Translations under genes and position numbers: made by a program
Shown: piece by piece, positions 42,701-54,336 of the stretch
Numbering within the stretch: position 1 is the stretch's first letter
How the letters are laid out: each line of letters opens with the position of its first letter
DNA from: Thuidium tamariscinum
Taxonomy: Eukaryota > Streptophyta > Bryopsida > Hypnales > Thuidiaceae
Assembly (NCBI GenBank): GCA_947034885.2
Contig: OX344755.2
Coordinates: forward strand, 26,791,052-26,855,051
DNA length: 64,000 bases
Reading direction: 5' to 3'
Notes under the pieces: model-generated
Told to the model about the DNA's origin: nothing
What the model saw: only the letters and a program-made list of their open reading frames with translations
The model's database searches: none

Positions 42701-44331
42701 TGTCACGCAAGCAATGGTTTTGACAGATGATGATGGAGTGAAGACCGAGGATTTAATCCTAAATGTCTCCATTGAAGATTTGGCAAATGACATGGATGAA
42801 ATCAAGCCAACCTCCTACAACATCGTTTTGAGCTTCTTGGAGAAGGTACCCATCTATATTGTAGTATGGAATTTTCATTTATCTCTTTGAAGTGACATGA
42901 ATGTTGTCAAACTTAAAAAACTTATTTGTAATGTACTTCCATTTGCAGATGAAATCAGGGAAGCCTCGCATGTTTGAAGGTGTATTGAATGCGCGGGCAA
43001 GGGTAGACGTCATATTTATTGATTGTCCCGAGAACTTGCCCGTTCCAGGTCTGTCTTCATCTCCAACAGATGTGCCAAAATGGAATGCAGATCCTGAAGA
43101 TGAGGCTTTGCAGGCAGCGTGCAGGTTTGCTACAGAGCATCTGCAAGATGATGGATGCATCATAGTTTTTCACCCCTACAGTATGAAGTCAAGAGAGGAC
43201 ATTGCGGGAGTGTGTGAAGCTTATGATTTGGTGCAGAAAAAGGATTGGATGGGGATGAACCGCATGCACCTTTCTTCATCATCAGACACCACCAAGAAGG
43301 TAAATTTCAGTCATAGTTTTATGCCTTTTAATTTTATTTCACAAAAAATACTTCAATTCTTTCAATGCATTCTCATATATATTTGGCGTGGATGTTTCAG
43401 ACACAGAAGTTTGGAGTTACCCTCCTTGTGAAGGATTTGGGCTCAAAAGGGGATTCAAAATTCTTCTTCAAGCGGACCCACACGATGGTAAAGGCTGGGG
43501 TTAACGTTGCAGAGGATGACATGTTGATGAATTACACGCATCCAGAAAACATGGCTATGAATGGGGACTACCCTTGGCGGGGGGGACGTGAGAAAGATCC
43601 AAGGTTCTTTACTATCCTCCTCGAAGCTACTAGCGTCGAAGGAGATCTTGTACTGGATTGCACTGCATCCACAGGTTTGTATTCAATTCACAAATCTGAC
43701 ACTTCAATTGTTTAGTACTACTTCTATTATAACACTAATGCATTTTCATTTTATTACTTGTAGGTGCTTGCATTACAGCTTGCCGTAGCACGGGACGCCA
43801 CATTGTGGCTTTAGAAGGGAACGAAGACATTTACAGTGCCCTCTTGAAGCCAATGAAGAAGAAACCAGAATCTGTGGTAGCAACACCAACGCCGACGCCA
43901 CTGATTGAGGTTTCACAGGATCTGGAGGATATGCCCGTGATCCCTCGCAAATTTGTTCGCAAAGGGAAATCTAGTAAGTAAGTTGGCAATGTTTGAGTTC
44001 TTTATTGGAATAATAATCATTTCACTATTTGAGTTATAAAATACTTACAATATATCTTGCTTTTTTCAGGAGTTGTGGATTGATGTCAAGTACTGCCATC
44101 TTCAGCAAAAGTGGTCTTCTTATCAGTCCAGAGAAGCCTTTTGAGCTTCCAGTTTATGCTGAGCAATTGGCAAGTGCCTTTGCGGATTTTGGTTGTTCTA
44201 AACCAAAACGCCGCAAAGACACTTATGCTCTAAACGTTTTACAGTTTGTAGATGTGTCTGCATCCGAGGGTAGGGAGTCCTCAGAGTCATCTACAGGTTC
44301 AGATTCTGCAACAGAGTCTACAACGACTTAG
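39755..44331 (+). CDS. ParB-like domain fused to permuted DNA methyltransferase, 1,114 aa
   Basis: Ten exons: 39755-40446, 40553-40745, 40845-41039, 41123-41338, 41474-41709, 42134-42845, 42949-43299, 43401-43674, 43764-43977, 44070-44331. All have GT/AG ends and total 1,115 codons including stop with no internal stop. Residues ~85-195 resemble the ParB/sulfiredoxin fold: IPLCRLVAMPMVRP, then a G-x-HR-x2-A box (GNHRRIAW, 183-190). A Lys/Glu-rich linker follows (~605-665). Residues ~749-985 resemble a beta-class N6-adenine/N4-cytosine methyltransferase: a motif IV position FIDCPENLP (773-776, DCPE where DPPY is usual), then motif I VLDCTASTG (D951, G957) and GRHIVALEGNEDIY (E974, Y980). Cofactor residues look kept; the catalytic motif is altered, so activity is uncertain. 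ParB-methyltransferase fusions are familiar from phages and bacteria. The tail is Ser/Thr-rich. Confidence 0.65.
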
Positions 44332-44655
44332 ATTCAGAAGATTGATAAATCTCTTGGGTCAAACTATTGTGTATTGATTTTTATTATGATTGGATTTGTG
44401 TGTTTTATGGCTACTCCTTTGATGTATTTCATTTTCTTGCATAAAAATGTTTATTGCTTTATTTATATTTATTTAAATAATATTTAACCTTTGCCTTGTA
44501 GAAAATTATATAAAGCATAATCAATTAGCTATCTTACAGCACAAACCCTAAACCCTATGAAACCCCAAACCGTAAACTCTTATAATGAATTCAAATTGTT
44601 CTAAAACAAATTCTTAAACAATGAACAAATAAGTGACAGACAATGTATGTTTTGG

Positions 44656-44766
44656 CAACCACGGTCATGGGACCATCCACGGTCATAGACTCTTCATCAA
44701 TTTTTGAAATTTTTTTTTTCCCGCTCCCAGGCTCCCAAGCTCCCAGGCTCGCCTGCTAGCAACCCT
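44656..44766 (-). repeat. Right terminal inverted repeat (imperfect)
   Basis: Contains CTCCCAGGCTCCCAAGC repeats, GCTAGCA near the end (44756-44762) and CCACGGTCATGG / CCACGGTCATAG blocks that complement the left end. Confidence 0.6.
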
Positions 44767-44777
44767 GGATGAGGAAT
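44767..44777. repeat. 11-bp target duplication, right copy
   Basis: GGATGAGGAAT, identical to 30317-30327; the flank then continues TAGGGCCTCTCTTATTTTATTCT as in the paralogous empty site at 30211-30233. Confidence 0.8.
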
Positions 44778-45336
44778 TAGGGCCTCTCTTATTTTATTCT
44801 CATAAACTTAAATAAACTAACATGTAAGTCTTCTATTTCTTTTAACCCCCAAATGACCAAGTATTGCCTTGACAATTTTTACAATTTTCAAAATGGGTCA
44901 TCAAAATATATTAGTTTCAAAGGCATAACAAGCATAACCCCAATCAAGTTTTTAGCTTATTAAATTCTACTTCACAATTCTAAGTTGTTAAAACTATGTT
45001 TCAAATATATGTTCGAGACTTCGAGGAGGCATTGTAACCGGAATACTAGAAAAGAGGGGAAAACATTCCGATGCAATATTCATATTTAAATTATAACAAT
45101 AGCTACACATTGGTTAATTTTAATACTACAGGTCAAAGGTTCCATCCATAGATCCAATATTGTACTCACGCGTTTCAAAAATTTGTATTTTTATAAATAC
45201 TTATAGGTTCGTGAGTACCCCTCACCAACATTACAATACCATGCTTGCCACCACCTACAGTACATGGCAGTGGATTACAATCATTACACCGTAGTGCGGA
45301 CTAGCCACTACAAGAGTGTAGTCTTTTTGTTGTACT
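44778..45336. other. AT-rich intergenic, 3' of family gene
   Basis: No gene recognised between the transposon end and the stop codon of the minus-strand gene. Confidence 0.45.
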
Positions 45337-46416
45337 TCACTCAGAATCTGAGTCGGTATCATCTCTCTGACTATGGCCTACAGAACTAGATCCATACACC
45401 CCCATATATGGTCCTCCACCGTACACGTCTCCTGCTCCGCTTCCCGCTCCTCCTTGTCCATAGTTCCCGTAATGAGGCCCTCCGAAGGTTGGAGGAGGAA
45501 CTGAATCTCCATAGTAGGAGCCTCCTTCATTTGAACGGCCATGGTAAGACCCTCCATGATGCCCATAATTTCCATATGAACCACCTCCACTAGACCTCGA
45601 ATGGTATTGGGAGCCTTCTTGGGTAGAAGGAGCATTGTGCGCGGTTCTGTGGCTTCCTCCTATGATTTGAGAACCACTCTGCCCACCTCGTGGGTCATGT
45701 GTACCACGTTCACGTCCATAGTACCCATCGTAACCATATTGTGGACCACGATCTTCTATGCTTCTCCGCATTGCCTCACGCATTTCATGCTCGTATTGAA
45801 TGTCCTCTCGAGCTTCTCTACGTTCATGCCTCTCTCCACCGGCCACGGGTGCAGTAGCCTCTTCAACATCATCATCATCATCATCATCTGGGACGGGCTC
45901 ATCTGCATCCGGCATCACTGTTGCAGGAAATCCAAATTGCCCTCGATTGGACCATTCAGGCATGCAATCGCTTGCATTAGTCCAGCTCGTATAAATGACT
46001 GCTTCGTTGCGATTGAGAGTCGCCACATCTTTTCCATATATTGTGCGCCAATCAACATCTTTGTGAAGTACAATCTCTGCCCAGACCATGGCCATGTTCG
46101 TATAATTCATGACATTTGGTTTGGAGTCACGTATACCAGCATTACGCGTCACTTCATCGTATCGGTGAACAAAGTGCCTACTGAGACACGTGGATGTTTG
46201 CCCTTCCCAACGGCGAACTTGTTGCGCTGCACGGTCCGATGCCCACAATTTGGCAATGTGCGTCATTTTCACGTACTTCTTGCACGTAGTGGCGGTCCAA
46301 ACTTTCTTTGGTTCACTCTCCCATCCGGGTTCACCAACACACATTGGATCATTCCAATCATCCCAATTTATGCTTTGGGATTTCCCCTTGTTTCTCTTGT
46401 TTTCATCACGAGGCAT
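45337..46416 (-). CDS. VDWRT-motif family protein with Gly/Tyr/Ser-rich tail, 359 aa
   Basis: An intact single-exon frame from ATG 46416. The N-terminal half (~1-170) shares a domain with the genes at 51196 and 2364: WESEPKKVWTATTCKKYVKMTHIAKLW, RHFVHRYDEV and AEIVLHKDVDWRTI. An Asp-run (~185) and a charged Glu/Arg helix (~200-240) follow, then a low-complexity Gly/Tyr/Ser-rich tail (~245-345) resembling prion-like or phase-separating sequence. No enzymatic motif found. The GC island 46685-47100 ends about 270 bp upstream of the ATG. It is the only intact copy of the family in the window. I do not recognise the family; its neighbours suggest a mobile-element gene. Confidence 0.65.
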   Translation of the reverse strand: MPRDENKRNKGKSQSINWDDWNDPMCVGEPGWESEPKKVWTATTCKKYVKMTHIAKLWASDRAAQQVRRWEGQTSTCLSRHFVHRYDEVTRNAGIRDSKPNVMNYTNMAMVWAEIVLHKDVDWRTIYGKDVATLNRNEAVIYTSWTNASDCMPEWSNRGQFGFPATVMPDADEPVPDDDDDDDVEEATAPVAGGERHERREAREDIQYEHEMREAMRRSIEDRGPQYGYDGYYGRERGTHDPRGGQSGSQIIGGSHRTAHNAPSTQEGSQYHSRSSGGGSYGNYGHHGGSYHGRSNEGGSYYGDSVPPPTFGGPHYGNYGQGGAGSGAGDVYGGGPYMGVYGSSSVGHSQRDDTDSDSE

Positions 46417-46684
46417 GGTGGCGTTGACTAAAATGAGAGCAACTGATGACTTCGTTCACACTAATTCCAGCAATAAGAAATCAAAATGCTTCAAAGTTCC
46501 AATGCGATGCAGTTTAGATGAAGTTGTAGTCCCTCAGAGCCTGATCATTACTTCAACTAAAGTTCGTGAAGCATTTTAGTGATGATTAATGAAGCACAAC
46601 CGTTTGCACACAACGTCGGAAGGGGCGCGCAGAGCCCAGATTAAAATCAGGCACTGGATCGTCTACTCTGGAGGGAAACAAACG

Positions 46685-47100
46685 GTTGTGGCAAAATGAG
46701 CTGTCCGCCCCGCTTCTTATGCTGAGCCGTCCGCCCCCCACCGAGGCGAATGGTCAAATGCTCATCCGACGGCCGAGAGGCGGACGGCACAATCCAGCGG
46801 ACCGAAATCGGCGTCCGCTGGATCGCACGGACATCGGGCGGACTCACCGAGGGACGGACGACGCGGACGGCGCCCGTCGAGGGCGAACGCAGGACGGACG
46901 GACCGACGGGCGGACAGGCGGACGGGGCACCGACGGGCGGACGGGGGCACCGACGGGCGGACGGCGGCACCGACGGGCGGACGACGGCACCGACGGACGG
47001 ACAGGGCACCGAGGGGCAGACGGGGGCAAAGAGGGGCGGACGGCGGCACCGACGGGTGGACGGCGGCACCGACGGAAGAGCGGACGGAGGGGTGGGGGGT
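46685..47100. repeat. GC-rich island with ~20-bp GACGGGCGGACGG minisatellite
   Basis: From ~46905 to 47080 a 20-21-bp unit (GGCACCGACGGGCGGACGG) repeats about nine times with small changes. The rest is CGGACGG-rich. It lies upstream of the minus-strand gene, so the C-rich strand is the coding strand. Confidence 0.85.
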
Positions 47101-48199
47101 TTGAAACCCTCAAAGACCTAAGGTAGAAGGGGCAGGGAGAACTGACCCCCTCGCTCGGCCACTTGGGTAAAACGCTGTAATTTTTTATTTTTCACACAAA
47201 TTTCTTTTTGCAAATTTTGAATTCATATTTGCGATCAAAGACCGCAAATTAGCTAGGGGTGCTGAAAGTAGGGGTGATCACGGCCCAAACTAGGGGACTT
47301 TTTATTTTGATTGCACCTCTGGTAAAACATGGTAAGGCCGAGCGAGGGGGCCAATCCACCCAAATCGGTAGAAGCACCCAGTACAGCCGAAGTTAGTTAG
47401 TTAGCAGTTTCAGCATAGTTGGAGGCACCTTTTCCTATAAAGAATATTTTTGTAGTATTGGCAACTGAAAATCATGAATTTTTTAAAAAAAAATTAGAAT
47501 TTTTGGACGAGGCATCTAATTTCTGTGAATTTTCAAAGTAGGACTTAGTAGAGCACCTAAATCAGCACTCCTAGTAAATGTGCCTAGATTCTCACACCAA
47601 AATCTAAAATAATCATAACCCACCAAGCACAACTAAAGTTTCAAGGTACTAGTGGGGACACTTTGTAAGAAACTCTAAGGTCAAACTATGGATACACTGA
47701 AAATAATGGGTGCTTCTACCTAACATCGATACTTGAATTCTTGAAATTCATTGAGTAAGCAGTTTACACTAGTTTAGGTTCTGAAACCAGCCAAGTTGAT
47801 GTTAAATCTTCTCGAAAATCAGAAATAAATGCTAGATTCTCTTTACAATTTGCATGCATTTTGGGGAATTTGAACACTTCATGGAATAACTATGACTTTA
47901 GGTTTCAACGTTCAAATTATATGTATCCAAAATTCACCTTAGGACCTGATAGAGAGGAATGATTTATATTACCATAGTATGTTTTCAATTTCAACAAAAA
48001 TTAAATTCTTTTGGAAGAATTTGTAATTCTGGGAAATTATAATGATACTAGTCTTAAATATTGGAAATTGTCAATATCATTTGTTGAAATTCAGGTGATT
48101 CAAATTGTTCCAAACATAGTAACACACCTTCTATGACAATTGACAAAGGAATATTCAAATTTAATGAAATTCCAATTGAAAGTTGGAATCCTAAAGGAT
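47101..48199. other. AT-rich intergenic, nothing recognised
   Basis: GAGCGAGGGGGCC and the complementary GGCCCCCTCGCTC type words occur near 47146-47160 and 47339-47352, but no gene or element could be defined. Confidence 0.35.
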
Positions 48200-48860
48200 C
48201 ATTCACTTTTGGCCCTTGTGGGGAAACATGGGATTTGTGGTAGTACCTGCGGGCTGAAATTTCAAATTCGATCCTCGTTTTTAGTTTTTAAGATCTTCTT
48301 CAGAAGATAAAAAAATTGATTAACTTCCATGGAATGTAATTTCTTTCACAATTGATTCCCAATAACAACATCTATGATCCAATGAACTCAAAATATTGAA
48401 AATAAGGGACGGGGGGTTGAAAAAACTAGAACAATGTCACCATTGAGATTATTGTGTTTCAATCCCATGTTAGAGCTATTAATGATTTAGTTTTTCTTTC
48501 AATCTTGGACTTACTTGTACTTAACCATTTTTTGAATAATGAAAATCAAGCCTATTTTTCTTGAAATTTTTGTCTTAGACTTTCAACTCCCATCCAAGTT
48601 CTTCAAATTCCTTCACAACTTTTAATTGAACTTATTGAAGGTCCATTCTCCGTGCTCCATAGTTCCAAAAAAATTCCACGAGTAGCGATCAAAGTCATCT
48701 GATATTTTTGCTACTTTTTCCTAGATAAGCAAAGTACAAGATCCTAAGGTTAGATCCGAAGAAAAGTATTTTCTTCGTTTTCTTATAGTGAACGCAGCAG
48801 AAATGACAGTTCTGAGTGGTTTGTAATAAAAAAATCGCCTTGGTCCTTCAAGGGTTAACA
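48200..48860 (+). mobile_element. R1 repeat, copy 2 (degenerate)
   Basis: Shares ACAAGATCCTAAGGTTAGAT, GCAGCAGAAATGACAGTT and an AAGGGTTAAC end near 48848 with the copy at 24601-25534. The left end near 48200 is poorly defined. Confidence 0.45.
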
Positions 48861-49351
48861 ATAAAGGGAGAGATTTATATTTCATAACCATATTTTATTG
48901 CAAGACATTCTAAACTCTGAAGTTGTAACTTGTAAGGGCCTAATATAACAATTTCTAAACAAATTAGATAAATGTATCACCATACTTTCTACAATTCTAC
49001 AGTTGGAAGATGGTGACATTCATGATTGCATTAGAGGATGAGTGAAATTTGAAAATGATGCAATTATACTTGAAAAAGGATTTCAAAATGTGGGTTTTTA
49101 TAGAATCCTTCATTTCAATCTAAGTGAATGTAAATATGAAGGAGTGTACTTCAAATGATTTTACCCCTTACTGCCTTACTGGTTTGCATTTAGAAATATG
49201 TAAAGAGTATATGTTTTCTCTATTAAAGTAGGGTGCATACATTTTTTAAATTAATAATGTGTTGGATCCTTGAATCATTCATCAATTTCTTTTCACTATT
49301 TATTATTTTATATGACCCCCATATTTCCATAATGCAAAAATGATGAAGAAA

Positions 49352-49390
49352 CTAGGGTTTAGGTTCTAGGGTTTAAGGTTTAGGGTTTGG
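49352..49390. repeat. Interstitial telomere-like tract
   Basis: Four degenerate TTTAGGG-type units (CTAGGGTTTAGG...AGGGTTTAAGGTTTAGGG). Too short for a telomere; possibly a healed break or an element-internal telo-box. Confidence 0.6.
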
Positions 49391-49548
49391 GCTTGTCTAC
49401 ACTCTACCAAAGTGGACGTCGATGCTATTCGGATAGGGTGTAGGGTTGAGGACTTACTTTCTTTAAAAATTTTAATGTGCAGAATGAAACTCAATTTCAC
49501 ACATACACAATACATTGAACATTGGATGCTTTTTCCAACCCTTCCCAT

Positions 49549-50567
49549 TTTTACCCCTAAAAGCCCGCACTTTTTTTTTGGGATGTATAGAAATTTTGGG
49601 TAGGTACCTACTACTTAGTACTTACGAGCGGGGATATCCAGATTTGAGGCTAAAATTCGAATGGAATTGAGTCAATTGACCAATGTGGGGGCGAGGAAGA
49701 TTTGTCATATGCACCAAATTTTCATGGCATTTGAAAACACCGGTCAAAGGTTATAGCCTAATATGTTATTTTTTTTTTGTAACAGGGCATTTCATGCAAA
49801 TGAGAGAAAATCACTTATTTCATAAACAAGAATTCCAAAAATTCATTTTCTAGAGTTCTGGATACGCGTGAAGTTTTGAATCATTCCATTTTGATGAATG
49901 AGTCAAAAGTGATGTGGATTTTCTATTTCCGGGTAATTTTGGATTTCCTACTCTAAAATAAACTTTGAAATCCTTTATCTTACCCAACTTCCAATATTTT
50001 TGGACGAAAATAAAATCGTAGGATGTAGATACATTATTACAACATTTCAAATTTGCAACCATTGGAAATTTGGGATTGGGAATTTTCAATTCCATATTTC
50101 AACTGTAAATAATGTAGTGCATTTTATCATTCTCTACTACTACGTATTTACTGGTTTTTTCCTATACGTTGTACTATTCCAAATGATTTGAAAATTTTTA
50201 AGCATGTGCCCAACTTCTATAGGAAAACAAATCCAAAGAAGCACGACCATTTAGGTCATTTTTTCATAGAAATGTGAGCTTGGGAAGTGCAGCTGCCTTG
50301 CTTTTTGGCTTTCGTAGGGTAAAAAAAATGGTTTCAGTTAATTTGAATGCTTATATCTTCCAATCCACTCAGTGGAAAATGGAAATGTTTGAAATTTTTA
50401 CCACATGCTTTTGATGCTATATATTACAATATCCTACAATGAGATTTGTCAAAAAAAGTTGTTTTCCAAAGATTTTTGTACTAGTATTTGAAATGGCAGT
50501 TTTTGGAGGCAATTGGAGTGCTTTGGAGTTTTGGTGAAAGTATATTGATGGTCCTTTAAGGGCTCAA
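49549..50567 (+). mobile_element. R1 repeat, copy 3
   Basis: Starts TTTTTACCCCTAAA, ends CTTTAAGGGCTCAA, and has the shared interior (AAGTGCAGCTGCC near 50285, TTTTTACCACATG near 50394). It ends about 115 bp before the GC island at 50683. Confidence 0.55.
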
Positions 50568-50682
50568 GCTTTAAATATGACTTCTGGAGAACCCAATGTT
50601 CAGTTTGGACTTGTGGAATCCAATGTGGACTTTTCACTTCTCGAATCCTAGGTTCAGTTTGGACTTCGAAATCTGAGTGATT

Positions 50683-50960
50683 GGCAGGGCGGACGCCTTT
50701 GTCGGACGCCCAGTCGGTCGTCAAGGCAGACGGGAAGGTCCGAAGGGCGGACGTTGGGCGGTCGGCACAGCGGACGCCCATCGGACGTCCGCATGGTCGG
50801 CGGGGCGGCCGACCGCCCAGCGTCCGCCGGACGGGTGGACGACCCCAGGCGGACGCCGGAGGTCCGGGCGGACGCGCCGTCCGGCGACGGTCCGCATTGG
50901 CCGTCCGCCGGTCCGGTGCCGGACCTGTCTAGGTCTGGCGGCGGACGGGTATATGGTCGG
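50683..50960. repeat. GC-rich GGCGGACGCC island, 5' of RING gene
   Basis: CpG-rich, with GGCGGACGCC and GTCCGCCGG words on both strands. It ends about 240 bp before the ATG at 51196. GGGTATATGG at 50947-50956 is a possible TATA box. Confidence 0.8.
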
Positions 50961-51195
50961 ACGGCCCCTTCATTTTCCCTCACTTCTTCTCTCCTCACGA
51001 AGTGACCCAAGTCGGATGTGCTGCTTATTGCCACGTGTGAGTGCGTGGTGCTAGTTGCTCCTACTTGGCGGAGAGAAGGGGTCATTACTTTTTCACGTCG
51101 AAGCTTTGACCGATTGTATTACGAAGACACGTTTCATACCCTCCGGTTCACAAAATTGAAGGTTTCCAAGGGCTTGTAAATTTGGATTCTCTATC

Positions 51196-54100
51196 ATGGC
51201 TACAGACAGCGGTGCAGGTACTGATGGGATGAATTCAGGAGGTGACCAGAAAAAGAGAAATAAAGTGAAGGGGACTACACATGGACTACACTATGAAATT
51301 TTGGACGATCCGAACATCATAGCAGAGAGCGGTTGGGAAAATGAGACCGCAGATTATTGGACCTCCAAACTATGTAAGCAGTACGTTAAAATGTACCACA
51401 TCAACAAGTTGTGGCCTCGGGATGCACACGCACGCTAGACTGCAGATTTCAACTGTAAACCACACAGTTGCATTGACCCGCACTTTGTCCATCGAGCGAC
51501 AGAGGTGTAGGGGGCCATGTTTGGCCCTAAACCAATGTCTAAAGGGTACATCAACTACAGCTTGGCGTCCATGGTGTATGCAGAACTGAGATTGAAACGC
51601 AAGGTGGATTGGAGCACGTTCCCAACAACAAAGAAGAATCCTCTACTCCTGCAACAAAATCAAAAGGATATTCCCGATTCGTGGCCGCAGACGGCGCAGA
51701 GGGTACAACCAATCTTACAGAATCCAACAACGCCTACAACGGTGGCCTCAGCAAGCGCATGTGCGAAACCGCAATTGGATTCGAGGGAGACGACATCCAA
51801 CGTTATGAATGTTCCTGCGGTTCATGTGAATGACCAAAACAAATCTCCCAACCGGGAAGACCTCGTCAACAAAAATGGTGGCCCCTCTCCTCCAAAGACG
51901 GACCCCACGGACGAAGAGGTTGCCGGGGCCAATGTCACAATTGGACTTTATGTAGACAGCGGTGTTTTAGATAGTTTGGGATATGCAACTCCAAATCCAC
52001 AGTTGCCAACATCGGAGAGCCCATTGTGTACTCCAATCATTCAAGAGGACCTGTCAAGAACGAATGTGCAAGAACCCAATGCTGCTTCCACCAATGTAAC
52101 AGTGGATACATATGAGTTTATAAAAAAGTATCCACATTTGTCAAGTTTAGACTCGACTAGCTTCAAGAATCTTGTTGCAATGCCACAGATTCCGCATTTG
52201 GAAGGCTTGCTTGACCTTAGTATCAAGTGGAAGACAGTCGAAGAACGTTTGTTTCCATTTGAGCGACGGACTCAGCAGAACGAGCCGGAAAGCAGTACTC
52301 CACCGAAGAAAGTATATCAACCCGCTGACTTTCCACATGCCGCTCTGGCATTGACAAGAACTGCCACGTGGATAGATGAATTGGCTCCAAGGGTTGGTGC
52401 GTTTGCCGATGAATTAGCGTCCCTAGCTCCTACACTATTGAGCGGTGCGACGGCTTTCCTGCACTTCACCGATCAAATGTTACCAATTCTCACGTCCGCG
52501 ATTCATTGTGAAGAAAGTCACGCTCAATTGAGGGAGGAGCTAAAAGAAAGTGAAAGAGAAATTATACGGTTGAAGGTTGCGCTCAACAGTGAACGAGAAG
52601 AACATAAACTCAAGAAAAGGATGCAAAGGATGGAGGAATCATTGAAATGTATTGAGCCAAGTCAAGGGACTCAAGGTAGCGATCAACTCTCTCTTCCAAT
52701 GGACAAGGGCAAAGCTCATGTCGAGCCAGACCAACAAACTTTGCCGATTGGCCGTAAAAGTTGGCTTGACTTGCAAAAAGAATTGGACCAGTCCAATGCC
52801 GAAAAAGCCCTTCTTCAGTCCAAGTTGGATCAAATGATACGAGTGCAGGCCATGGATGAATATTTGCCTAGGAGTGGATCGGGGTCTCGTTGGTTGGGAT
52901 GGGTACAAAAAGTTCAAGACCCACCCTTATTAGCAGCTCGAGAAATGAACAAGCTTCGTACGATTGCATTGAAGGGTAACGATGAATGCAATGCCGTCGA
53001 GAAACATTTGAAGAAGTTCGAGAGCGAGGTGGATCGCCATCCAATTGAGAGTGCTTCAATCACATGTTGGGGAAACACAGATGCTATGATGGAGCGCTTG
53101 AACCACACAAAGAAAACGGAGGGTGGAAATATCAATTGGGCCTTGGAAGTAGAGGAAGGATGGGTCCCTTACCAAACGCTTTCAGCACACATCAACAACA
53201 AGGAGAAGCGTGTTATGCATAATTTTGATGCAGGTCATAAAATGTTGGATGGTATTTGTACAATTTGCCAATACGGTTTTGGACCTGAAGGAGCCATAAC
53301 CTTGGGCCATTGTGGCCACACTTTTCACGTGCGGTGCATCATTCAAGCATCAATGTTTAGCTCGGTTTGTGCCGAATGTCGTTCTCCTTTGAGTCCTAGG
53401 TTTTATGAATTGTTTGGACTCTTGGATGTTATGCCCCCCGGCCAGGAATACAACAGGTGGACCCTTCCATTGGACCAAGGGCCATACGAATTTGTGAATT
53501 ATAAGCATTGGGGAAAACCTCTACAATGGAACCCAACAGAACGAAGGCATGCATTGTACGATGACGTCCGTGGTCCAGTGGATGCTTTCAATTGGATGAC
53601 CCAAACGAACGAGGTGGAAATACGTGCCCGTTCAATTGACGATGATGAGGGTCGTGAATTGTTTTGTCGCAACATGGGGGGGCATTGGAGCGTGCAACGT
53701 AAAAAGTTCTTCCGGTTTCCAGAGAAGCACGTGGAGAAAACGGAAGATGGAGAATGGGTTGCCGTGGAGGATTCAGAAGAATTCAAGGAACAATATGCGT
53801 CATACGACCACGGTTTGATAGGTCGGGCCTTGTTGTTGTCAAAGCTGGAAGAAGCTGTCGAATATCGTGCTTCCGTGGACATAGATACGGAATGGAACAC
53901 AAGCGAACCAATGGTGGAGGTGGTGGAGGCGTTTGACCGGCGGGTTGGGGAAATCATAAAGCAGTGGAGGACACTTCTATTCGAAGGATGTACGACCGAA
54001 AAGTCATTGAATGAATTCTCATTTGAAGTGGCCAACAAAGTGGTAGAGGAGGTCTTACTTCGATTGCAGTCTACTTTGTCAGCCTTGAAGTTGAGGTCTG

Positions 54101-54336
54101 TGGATTTGACTCCCAAAAGAGAGAAGAAACGGAAGTTGGAAGATGATGATGATTATACAGTGGACACGGCAGAAGCATTCAAAATAGTTGAGCGGACTAA
54201 CAAATCCGCACGGCTAGCTGGCCCTGAAAGCCCTGAGGCCCAAGCTCGTCGAGAAAGTCTAAGAAGTGCAGCTCGACGCACTAAAGATGAATCGTCTCGT
54301 GCTTCGGGAGAGGGTAGTAGTAGTAAAACAAAGTAG
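51196..54336 (+). pseudogene. VDWST-motif family protein with RING-H2 finger; two in-frame stops
   Basis: A single frame of 1,046 codons from ATG 51196, broken by TAG at 51436-51438 (codon 81) and TAG at 51508-51510 (codon 105). Residues before, between and after the stops align continuously with the gene at 46416 (WENETADYWTSKLCKQYVKM, HFVHRATEV, MVYAELRLKRKVDWSTF), so these are substitutions, not introns. Further on are a helical/coiled-coil part (~430-560) and a RING-H2 finger with C688, C691, C706, H708, H711, C714, C725 and C728 (C3H2C3), followed by a conserved-looking globular part and a basic KREKKRKLED tail. RING-H2 fingers usually recruit an E2 for ubiquitin or SUMO transfer. The intact 359-aa relative has no RING, so the finger is an extra module here. 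Confidence 0.7.

Larger units (their letters stand above)
30328..44766. mobile_element. 14.4-kb MULE-like DNA transposon carrying a ParB-methyltransferase gene
   Basis: Bounded by GGATGAGGAAT duplications and imperfect terminal inverted repeats. Left end: TGCTAGCG then GAGC-rich repeats ending GAGCGGGAAA, then CTATGACCGTG...ATAACCGTGG near 30501-30529. The right end, reversed, reads TGCTAGCA, GAGC/GGGAGC repeats ending GAGCGGGAAA, then CTATGACCGTGG...CATGACCGTGG (44656-44690). A nearby paralogue of the empty target supports the limits. Cargo: a SWIM-domain transposase-like gene on the minus strand, divergent from two multi-exon genes on the plus strand. TTTAGGG-like words occur just inside both ends (30590-30607, 44546-44560). 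I know of no named family with this gene set. Confidence 0.7.
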
